In this document: piece after piece, positions 1 through 5,173 of the stretch
Layout: every line of letters starts with the position of its first letter
How positions within the stretch are numbered: the first letter of the stretch is position 1
From: G963674505 sp964575975
GTDB taxonomy: Bacteria > Desulfobacterota > Desulfobacteria > Desulfobacterales > SKZT01
Length of the DNA stretch: 5,312 bases
Direction: 5' to 3'
Assembly: GCA_964575975.1 (NCBI GenBank)
Contig: CAZNTU010000328.1
Location: forward strand, 1-5,312
Translations under genes and position numbers: made by a program
Notes under the pieces: model-generated
What the model saw: only the letters and a program-made list of their open reading frames with translations
The model's database searches: none
What the model was told of the DNA's origin: nothing

Positions 1-341
1 GATTCCTGCGAACAGCGGCAGGAATAGGTACACATATAGGTGGGCTTCGGCAGAACGTTGAGGCCGGCGAACACTCCGAGGCCGGGTTCCCGGTCGTATT
101 TTTCCATGTGGCTCAGTCTTTTGTTTCCGATCAGTTTGAGCAGCAGCACCGAAAGACACGCCTGGACGGAGCCTATGTCGCTCGATTCGGGAAGGTCGCA
201 TTCCTTGAGGATATCGAGAATTCCCGATTCCAGTATGTAGGGGATGAAAAAGAACACGCCGACCGACGGGCAGTCCACGCTGAAAGGCTCGAGAGTCGAC
301 TGAGAAAATCGGTGTTTAAACAATCCCAAGTCATGAAGCCC
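1..341 (-). CDS. Partial transposase, N-terminal/central part, runs off left edge
   Basis: On the minus strand the frame is open from just after a TAG stop (342-344) to the window edge. The translation includes VGVFFFIPYILESGILDIL, then LLLKLIGNKRLSH, then GLGVFAGLNVLPKPTYMCTY. A hydrophobic FFFIPY stretch, a KL(I/L)G-R-SH segment and a GLxxFAGLNVLPK motif in this order match the N-terminal/central region I associate with a family of DDE-type transposases; I cannot name the IS family. The first in-frame ATG is internal (first base 107) and would cut off the conserved start. Only TTG codons (first bases 329 and 323) are available upstream, with a poor ribosome site. The gene is therefore either 5'-truncated or frameshifted beyond 341, or starts at TTG. 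The catalytic region is outside the window, so activity cannot be judged. No terminal inverted repeat was found. Confidence 0.6.
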
Positions 342-376
342 CTATCCCTGATACCTAACAAAGCCGGAAAAATATC

Positions 377-583
377 AAGGAGGAAAAACCCATCCCGCAT
401 ACCGGATAATTTTCATTGCCACACTTCTTGCCCACACATTTTTCGGAATGAAATCGACTGGATGGTATCCATGATTACAAAAAGGTAATTCCGTCGGAAC
501 CTCCGAATTCCGAAAAAATTGCATTATCGGTTTTGATTTTAAGAGACCGCGTCTATTGCCGGCCCCAACCCGCCATAAAATAA
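377..583 (+). pseudogene. Possible frame-broken remnant of a small secreted protein gene
   Basis: A strong Shine-Dalgarno AAGGAGG lies at 377-383, but no ATG follows at normal spacing; the codon there is ATC (392). Reading on, one frame gives a signal-peptide-like hydrophobic stretch, YRIIFIATLLAHTFFG (about 400-447), and stops with TGA at 472-474. A second frame, open from 452, gives DYKKVIPSEPPNSEKIAL and continues to a TAA at 581-583. Joining ribosome site, hydrophobic leader and polar tail needs a lost start codon and at least one frame change. This is what a decayed gene for a roughly 60-65 residue exported protein would look like. I recognise no family. It lies next to a partial transposase, which fits a region undergoing decay, but chance open frames of this length are common, so the call is weak. 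Confidence 0.25.
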
Positions 584-732
584 AAAAACTCCAAAAGCCC
601 TACACAGCAGTTGTTTCAAACCTCTTGCGGGTTCATGAATACCGCGTTTTTTACAACCTCTCCTCCCAATCGAAATATTCAAGGCATGCATTTTGCCACT
701 GTGTCGCATTTATGCAAGGTTCGGCGCGGGAA

Positions 733-745
733 ACGAACCGTTCGT
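733..745. repeat. Short perfect inverted repeat (6-bp arms, 1-bp centre)
   Basis: ACGAAC (733-738) and GTTCGT (740-745) are exact reverse complements around a single C. It lies about 130 bp upstream of the riboswitch aptamer. The size and symmetry would suit a dimeric regulator operator, but a repeat this short can arise by chance. Confidence 0.3.
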
Positions 746-776
746 CTTGCATGTGTCGGTCACGCGTTCGCAGGTC

Positions 777-801
777 CCTGTAGGACAAGAATCCTGTAGG
801 A
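777..801 (+). repeat. Paired direct repeats CCTGTAGGA, 16 bp apart
   Basis: CCTGTAGGA occurs at 777-785 and again at 793-801. Each copy is itself close to a palindrome (CCT/AGG arms around GT, with a fourth pair TCCT/AGGA in copy 2). The start-to-start distance is 16 bp. Two near-palindromic half-sites this close together resemble tandem binding sites for a transcription factor. They lie about 80-100 bp before the aptamer, where a promoter could be. No regulator can be named. Confidence 0.35.
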
Positions 802-876
802 TCGAAGATGAACGAAAACGTCAACCCCAAACATGAAAGGACTTGATGAAGGAATAAACAGGCGAAAAACGGACGA

Positions 877-974
877 TTGCCCGAAAAGGCAAACCATTCC
901 GAAAGGTCTGGGACGCAAAGCCACTGGCCTAAATCTCTTATTGCATTCGATATGGTCGCAGGGCTGCCGGGCGA
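877..974 (+). promoter_or_regulatory. Cyclic-di-GMP-I (GEMM-I) riboswitch aptamer
   Basis: This RNA would bind c-di-GMP and control the downstream secreted-protein genes. The GEMM-I conserved strings are present: GGCAAACC (888-895), a GAAA tetraloop (901-904), GGGACGCAAAGCC (910-922) and CCTAA (928-932). The helices can be drawn. The closing helix pairs 877-883 with 968-974 (7 bp, one G-U). The tetraloop arm pairs 894-900 with 905-911 (five pairs, two central mismatches). The third helix pairs 920-922 with 962-964, 924-926 with 959-961, 928-929 with 954-955, and 933-935 with 949-951. CCTAA facing TATGG (951-955) resembles the receptor that docks the GAAA loop. By alignment to the Vibrio cholerae Vc2 aptamer, ligand contacts G20, A47 and C92 correspond to G889, A918 and probably C967. 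A G at the first of these favours c-di-GMP over cGAMP. Confidence 0.94.
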
Positions 975-1085
975 GCATTGGACCTCTTTTCGCGGAGGCT
1001 TTCTTCGCTTGGTGGCTGCTCCAACCTTATCCGGCACGCACTACATCTTTATGTGCGACATCTACAAATAGCACGGAGGTACGTA
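975..1085 (+). promoter_or_regulatory. Riboswitch expression platform / leader, mechanism unclear
   Basis: These 111 nt join the aptamer to the first start codon. No strong intrinsic terminator is visible: the only GC-rich hairpin near the aptamer (CCTC 983-986 with GAGG 995-998) is 4 bp and is followed by an interrupted T-run (CTTTCTTCGCTT). A second hairpin, CGCAC (1037-1041) with GTGCG (1053-1057), ends 18 nt before the ribosome site. ACCTC (982-986) is complementary to GAGGT of the ribosome site (1076-1080), so it could pair either locally or with the ribosome site. That would suit translational control, but the pairings are short. Whether c-di-GMP turns expression on or off cannot be read from this. 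Confidence 0.45.
1075..1080 (+). promoter_or_regulatory. Ribosome binding site fixing the start at 1086
   Basis: GGAGGT is followed by five bases and ATG at 1086. This selects 1086 over the upstream in-frame ATG at 978, which would lie immediately after the aptamer and add 36 residues without a signal-peptide character. Confidence 0.8.
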
Positions 1086-1448
1086 ATGTTATCCAAACGG
1101 AATCGTTTAGTTTTGCTATTTCTAGTTTTTCTATCCATCCCCTTTGCTGTACACGAAGTCTCGGCATCCGAAGCGGGGATTGCTCTGAATCCATCTTCCG
1201 ACGAACGATTTGTCGAGTATATGCTTTGTTTCGGGGTAACCGATAATTCCTACGAAAGAATCGATCCGGGTTCCGATACTGAATATCGTTGTGCGAATTT
1301 ACAACCCCGAGAAACCTGCTGTTTTGATTTCAAGCCCTATGGTAGTTTGACAAACGAGGGCTGCCATTCCACCAACATTCTGGTTTACACGATGCCGACT
1401 GGCCTGTATGAGGCTGGATCTCGCACGGTCACCGCCAATGCCAATTAA
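1086..1448 (+). CDS. Small secreted FN3-like protein, first gene of the riboswitch unit
   Basis: A 120-aa protein whose function I do not recognise. Residues 1-28 form a Sec signal peptide: basic MLSKRNR, a hydrophobic core rich in Leu/Val/Phe (8-22), and probable cleavage after SAS (26-28). The mature part (29-105) looks like a single FN3-type beta sandwich. It aligns by eye with the N-terminal domain of the next gene product: NPSSDERFVEYMLCFG against QPSPDSRTIGHYLYYS, then SYERID against YFEKID, then NLQPRETCCF against NLQNGATYYF. It carries five cysteines (48, 69, 78, 79, 93); 48, 78 and 79 sit where the paralogue has tyrosines. The C-terminus ends soon after the domain. The next gene begins 13 bp downstream, so they are probably co-transcribed under the c-di-GMP riboswitch. 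It may be a small surface partner, or a shortened relic of a tandem copy. Confidence 0.8.
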   Translation: MLSKRNRLVLLFLVFLSIPFAVHEVSASEAGIALNPSSDERFVEYMLCFGVTDNSYERIDPGSDTEYRCANLQPRETCCFDFKPYGSLTNEGCHSTNILVYTMPTGLYEAGSRTVTANAN

Positions 1449-1449
1449 C

Positions 1450-1456
1450 AGGAGGT
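1450..1456 (+). promoter_or_regulatory. Ribosome binding site fixing the start at 1462
   Basis: AGGAGGT followed by five bases and ATG at 1462. It excludes the in-frame ATG at 1408, which lies inside the upstream gene and lacks such a site. It begins two bases after the upstream stop codon. Confidence 0.85.
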
Positions 1457-1461
1457 GTTTT

Positions 1462-3858
1462 ATGTTTGACGAAGTAGGGTGTCTATCGAAAAAGAACATT
1501 GATTTCAGACCGTATGGATCGACTGCGGTTTTTCACTTCGGTATTTTTGTTTTGACCGCCATCGCAATCGCCTTGTTCAACATCAATGCCTACGCGGCCA
1601 GGGTGGAAGTCACTTTTCAACCAAGCCCGGATTCAAGAACCATAGGGCACTATCTCTACTATAGCAAGTCCGAAAATTTAAGTAAAACAGATTATTTTGA
1701 AAAGATAGATTTGGCAAATGAAACTCGTGCCGAAATAGGAAACCTTCAGAATGGAGCTACTTATTATTTCGCGGCGAGTGCTTATGCGGAAGGCGGCGAT
1801 GAGAGCGCGTTCTGTAAAATGGTTCCCTTGCTGATTCCAGAAGAAGGAAGCGGGTCGGTTTCCGACGCCTATCTCGACGGCAGCGCAAGCCAACCGCCCG
1901 CCCAGAAGGACCTCTCCTCGGAAGGGACCGCCGACTGGACCCATTGGGGTCTCGCGGACAAGCACAGTTTCAACGGGAAGCAGGAAGGCGGCCAGATCGG
2001 TGATTTCACGCCCCTGACCGACCAGTACGGAAGATTCGGCGACGCGCGGACCGCCTTTTCGTGGAACGGCGGCGCTCCAACCGCAAACGCGGCCGGTACG
2101 ACGAGCGGGCTGTATTTCCCCGGCGTCGGCAACGGCTACGAGCTGAGCGTGCAGGCGGACGCCTCGCCCAGACTGCTTCGTCTCTACCTGGGCGGCTGGA
2201 ATTCCCGGGCCAGGCTCGAGGTGTCCTTGAGCGACGGCAGCGCCCCTCCGTACGTGGTCCATTTTGAAAACTCCGCGGGAATATACGACCGGGTGGTGAC
2301 GCTTGACTACGCGGCCGCCTCGGACGGGCAGGCGCTCCTGATCCGCTACCAGATGGAACCCGATTTTCCCGACGGCAACATCACCCTGATCGCCGCGACT
2401 TTGCAGGCCGACGCGGCTCCCGGGGTAGACGCGGTAGCCACGCCAGCGATCTATCCCTCCGCAGGAACTTACACCGGGGCCGTCGAAGTCTCCATCGAAG
2501 CGGAGACGGCGGGCGCCGATATTTACTACACCACGGACGGCAGCGAACCCACTGCGGCATCGCCGCAGTACGCGGGTCCGTTTACGCTTGCCGAAAGCGC
2601 AACGGTAAAGGCCCGGGGCTTTCTGGAAGGATACGCCCCCAGCCAGACGGCGAGCAGCGCTTTCGTGGTCGCGCCGTCTCCTCCGTCATCCTCCGACGCC
2701 TATCTCGACGGCAGCGCAAGCCAGCCGCCCGCCCAGAAGGACCTCTCCTCGGAAGGGACCGCCGACTGGACCCATTGGGGTCTCGCGGACAAGCACAGTT
2801 TCAACGGGAAGCAGGAAGGCGGCCAGATCGGTGATTTCACGCCCCTGACCGACCAGTACGGAAGATTCGGCGACGCGCGGACCGCCTTTTCGTGGAACGG
2901 CGGCGCTCCAACCGCAAACGCGGCCGGTACGACGAGCGGGCTGTATTTCCCCGGCGTCGGCAACGGCTACGAGCTGAGCGTGCAGGCGGACGCCTCGCCC
3001 AGACTGCTTCGTCTCTACCTGGGCGGCTGGAATTCCCGGGCCAGGCTCGAGGTGTCCTTGAGCGACGGCAGCGCCCCTCCGTACGTGGTCCATTTTGAAA
3101 ACTCCGCGGGAATATACGACCGGGTGGTGACGCTTGACTACGCGGCCGCCTCGGACGGGCAGGCGCTCCTGATCCGCTACCAGATGGAACCCGATTTTCC
3201 CGACGGCAACATCACCCTGATCGCCGCGACTTTGCAGGCTACCGCAACTATGGAGGATTTCGAGAGCTATTCGACCGGAGAAGACCCCTCCGATTGGTTA
3301 GACACTCTGGCAAACAACAGTATGATGGAAGACGACAACCTTTTTAAGGTTTTTACTGTCGCAAAAAATAATGTTCTGGGCACGAACTCAACCGAGAGCG
3401 ACATTCATTCTCATCATACAAGGTTTTACATCGAGAATTTGTCTTCGTTTGAATATTCCGGCCGAATGATGTTGACGTCTCCCGATGGAGGAATAGGCGT
3501 GACCTTTTTAAGTCATTACCCCTTTACGGATACCTACTATCGCCTAGGAAACGACAACCATTCGTCATTTCACATTGAATCTCATCCTAAGGAAACATTA
3601 CAGGTCTTCGGCACTACAGATACCGGTATAGTTCCAAGTGCCAATCTGTGGTATCGATTCCGCATCCTGGTTCGAGAAACAGGCGTACAAACTGAAATTC
3701 TGGCTAAAGTCTGGCCGGAAAACACTTCGGAACCACCTCAATGGCAAATCGATGCCTATGACGACACTTCAAACAGGCTTGTTTCCGGAACATTCGGTGT
3801 ATGGAGCGACGGTATCGGTAAAAAATACTGGGATGACTTGATATTCATCGCAGATTGA
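1462..3858 (+). CDS. Large secreted multidomain protein: FN3, two identical beta repeats, chitobiase-C-like and concanavalin-like domains
   Basis: A 798-aa exported protein, probably a surface or extracellular carbohydrate-binding/adhesive protein (inference). A long signal peptide has its hydrophobic core at about 22-39 and likely cleavage after AYA (43-45). Domains in order: FN3-like (46-128, ending with the typical GATYYFAASAYAEGGDES); repeat copy 1 (134-316), a beta-rich module starting TADWTHWGL and containing LRLYLGGWNSRARLEVSLSDG; a chitobiase/hexosaminidase C-terminal-like domain (about 325-402, signature AGADIYYTTDGSEPT, then ATVKARGF); repeat copy 2 (411-593), identical in protein sequence; and a C-terminal domain (about 596-798, starting MEDFESYSTG and ending KYWDDLIFIAD) that resembles a concanavalin-like beta sandwich. 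No catalytic motif, PEP-CTERM tail, LPXTG or type 9 sorting signal was seen. Residues 134-593 are encoded by markedly GC-rich DNA, unlike both ends. It is the second gene of the riboswitch unit. Confidence 0.9.
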   Translation: MFDEVGCLSKKNIDFRPYGSTAVFHFGIFVLTAIAIALFNINAYAARVEVTFQPSPDSRTIGHYLYYSKSENLSKTDYFEKIDLANETRAEIGNLQNGATYYFAASAYAEGGDESAFCKMVPLLIPEEGSGSVSDAYLDGSASQPPAQKDLSSEGTADWTHWGLADKHSFNGKQEGGQIGDFTPLTDQYGRFGDARTAFSWNGGAPTANAAGTTSGLYFPGVGNGYELSVQADASPRLLRLYLGGWNSRARLEVSLSDGSAPPYVVHFENSAGIYDRVVTLDYAAASDGQALLIRYQMEPDFPDGNITLIAATLQADAAPGVDAVATPAIYPSAGTYTGAVEVSIEAETAGADIYYTTDGSEPTAASPQYAGPFTLAESATVKARGFLEGYAPSQTASSAFVVAPSPPSSSDAYLDGSASQPPAQKDLSSEGTADWTHWGLADKHSFNGKQEGGQIGDFTPLTDQYGRFGDARTAFSWNGGAPTANAAGTTSGLYFPGVGNGYELSVQADASPRLLRLYLGGWNSRARLEVSLSDGSAPPYVVHFENSAGIYDRVVTLDYAAASDGQALLIRYQMEPDFPDGNITLIAATLQATATMEDFESYSTGEDPSDWLDTLANNSMMEDDNLFKVFTVAKNNVLGTNSTESDIHSHHTRFYIENLSSFEYSGRMMLTSPDGGIGVTFLSHYPFTDTYYRLGNDNHSSFHIESHPKETLQVFGTTDTGIVPSANLWYRFRILVRETGVQTEILAKVWPENTSEPPQWQIDAYDDTSNRLVSGTFGVWSDGIGKKYWDDLIFIAD
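1861..2408 (+). repeat. Long direct repeat, copy 1 (548 bp, in frame)
   Basis: It encodes residues 134-316 of the large secreted protein and starts exactly on a codon. Base-by-base comparison with copy 2 shows one difference: A at 1893 against G at 2724, silent (CAA/CAG, Gln). Identity stops at 2409. The copies lie 831 bp apart (277 codons), so recombination between them would add or remove 277 residues without breaking the frame. Confidence 0.97.
2692..3239 (+). repeat. Long direct repeat, copy 2 (548 bp, in frame)
   Basis: It encodes residues 411-593 and is identical to copy 1 except for the silent base at 2724. The 283-bp spacer (2409-2691) encodes the chitobiase-C-like domain and is not duplicated here. 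Right after 3239 the DNA changes to AT-rich sequence encoding the C-terminal domain. Confidence 0.97.
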
Positions 3859-3931
3859 TTGATACTGTCATATCTTTTTGCGACTGCATTAGATGTGCGG
3901 TTGAATTAACGTAATTTAAACGTTCTAAACA

Positions 3932-3969
3932 ACTAACCCCCTTCCTTTAAAAAAAGAAAGGGGGTTAGT
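3932..3969. terminator. Bidirectional terminator-like hairpin between convergent genes
   Basis: ACTAACCCCCTT (3932-3943) pairs perfectly with AAGGGGGTTAGT (3958-3969). After one mismatch, CTTT (3945-3948) pairs with AAAG (3953-3956) around an AAAA loop. It lies 73 bp after the stop of the large secreted protein and 88 bp after the stop of the opposite-strand gene. There is no clear T-run on either side (AAAACG follows on the plus strand, TGTTTAG on the minus), so it is not a textbook intrinsic terminator, but place and stem strength fit that role. Confidence 0.65.
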
Positions 3970-4057
3970 AAAACGAAAAATACGTATTTCATAGGATTTC
4001 CTGAAAAATGGCCTTATTCTTTCCTCTTCGAAACTTTCTATAGAAGCATGGGATTTT

Positions 4058-5173
4058 TTATTTTGGCATGCTTGCCTGTTTCAATCGATATTGAACCAAT
4101 ATGATACCGAAACACAAACCAATTAAATTGGCAATTAAGCCGATGATCGAAGATCCACGGTCAGGTAAAAAGTACTGCAGGATTTCAAACATTAATGAAA
4201 GAACTAATCCAATTATCAAAATAATGAAAACAATGTATAACCTCGATTCAACATGCGATGTTAAGAATCGATGCAAATAGATGCCAAGAGGAATAAAAAT
4301 AAATATATGAAATAAATTACTCCATCGTAAAAACATATTCGGGTAATTTAAATGATCGATATTCAAAATTCTTGTAACTGGTAGTCTGTTGGGAATATGA
4401 AGATCCAGGTTGATACCTCCCGTTCCAGTGTCTTTTATCAAGTCGATATTCTTTTCATTGAACCGGTAACAGACGAGCGGACAGGTCTGAGATCCGGCTT
4501 CCTCCGTTTTTGAACATTCTGGAACGGGGATACCATAGCCGAATTTTTTTTTTACCTCTTCGCTGTCCAGAGCTTGATCATAAATAGCCGCATAGTAAAT
4601 CATTCCTATCCATGGCCGTTCTCCATTGACCTCGTTGCCTGCAACCAATTTACAAGCGGAATCCCAATTGGAGAAGGTTCCTTTCGGTACATCATCACAG
4701 GTAAAGTTTTTTCCATTGATGAAGATGCACTGTCTTTCAAAATCGTATGTTACGACAATATGGATTTTATCCAGGGTTTCGAAAATATGTGGAACAACCA
4801 TGTGGGGAAAGACTCCATTTAGATCAGTCTGTTCCGTTCGCAAACGGAAGACCAGATTGTCTTTCGACTGGCCCAGGGTGAAGTTGCGATGGTGGTTGTC
4901 AATGGAGTAGGAGATGATCCTGCCTGGACCACTTTGCATCAAATCGCTCGTCTTGATCCACACCTCGATTGTCAAGCCAGTTCCGTTTACGAGCTTTTCA
5001 TATAGTTCGAAGGTGTTCTCTTTGGATATGATTTGTCCTTTTTCCTTGAAGTGAATTCCATTTTCAAATTCCAACCATCTGGCATGGTTGATTAGAAAAT
5101 CAAAATCAAAGGGGTAAAGCATTGTTGTTATCAGTAATGCGGAATAAAAAATCGGGAAAATACGGTTTTTCAT
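4058..5173 (-). CDS. VanZ-like membrane protein with an inserted LamG/concanavalin-type domain
   Basis: A 371-aa protein. VanZ-family proteins are small multi-helix membrane proteins, the founder conferring teicoplanin resistance; most relatives have no known role. Residues 5-22 (IFPIFYSALLITTMLYPF) match a VanZ first helix. Residues 286-371 give the rest: a helix at NLFHIFIFIPLGIYL (286-300), a helix at 312-330, FEILQYFLPDRGSS (329-342) and the end motif IANLIGLCFG (347-356), matching VanZ E-Q-LP-R and N-(L/I)G-G patterns. Between them, about 30-265, lies a LamG-like beta sandwich: GLTIEVWIKTSD (66-77), IHIVVTYDFERQCIFINGK (137-155), GMIYYAAIYDQALDSEEV (190-207). The lectin-like domain should face the periplasm or outside. 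The start at 5173 gives a sensible first helix, but the ribosome site (AAGGGTGG, 9 nt spacing) is mediocre and the frame remains open upstream to the window edge. Confidence 0.85.
   Translation of the reverse strand: MKNRIFPIFYSALLITTMLYPFDFDFLINHARWLEFENGIHFKEKGQIISKENTFELYEKLVNGTGLTIEVWIKTSDLMQSGPGRIISYSIDNHHRNFTLGQSKDNLVFRLRTEQTDLNGVFPHMVVPHIFETLDKIHIVVTYDFERQCIFINGKNFTCDDVPKGTFSNWDSACKLVAGNEVNGERPWIGMIYYAAIYDQALDSEEVKKKFGYGIPVPECSKTEEAGSQTCPLVCYRFNEKNIDLIKDTGTGGINLDLHIPNRLPVTRILNIDHLNYPNMFLRWSNLFHIFIFIPLGIYLHRFLTSHVESRLYIVFIILIIGLVLSLMFEILQYFLPDRGSSIIGLIANLIGLCFGIILVQYRLKQASMPK

Larger units (their letters stand above)
584..876. other. Non-coding stretch upstream of the riboswitch, no gene seen
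   Basis: No open frame here has a convincing start, ribosome site and protein-like composition. The promoter for the downstream transcript must lie here or further upstream, but no good -35/-10 pair could be picked out. Two small motifs stand out: a perfect inverted repeat at 733-745 and a pair of direct repeats at 777-785 and 793-801. Both are listed separately. Confidence 0.5.

Noticed and set aside
108..488. Plus-strand open frame of 126 codons at the left end
   Set aside because: Most of it is antisense to the transposase frame, whose translation has recognisable conserved motifs; this one does not.
983..1010. Intrinsic terminator just after the aptamer
   Set aside because: The stem is only 4 bp and the following tract CTTTCTTCGCTT is interrupted, so it falls short of a real terminator.
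833..1246. Plus-strand open frame of 137 codons across the leader
   Set aside because: It overlaps the riboswitch aptamer and the start of the FN3-like gene in another frame, has no good ribosome site, and the translation is not protein-like.
1678..2262. Long minus-strand open frame (194 codons), with a near-copy at 2686-3093
   Set aside because: It is antisense to the GC-rich repeat of the large secreted protein. High GC removes stops in the shadow frame, and its residues are Arg/Gly/Ala-rich without domain features.
2410..2691. Chitinase or hexosaminidase catalytic domain
   Set aside because: Only the small accessory chitobiase C-terminal-like beta domain is present. No glycosidase catalytic motif is visible, so chitin degradation should not be claimed.
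1861..3239. CRISPR array or transposon reading of the long repeats
   Set aside because: There are only two copies, of 548 bp, in frame and encoding a beta-rich protein domain; no terminal inverted repeats or transposase accompany them.
4574..4910. Two overlapping plus-strand open frames of 82 and 94 codons
   Set aside because: Both lie antisense within the LamG part of the VanZ-like gene and have no ribosome site or domain resemblance.
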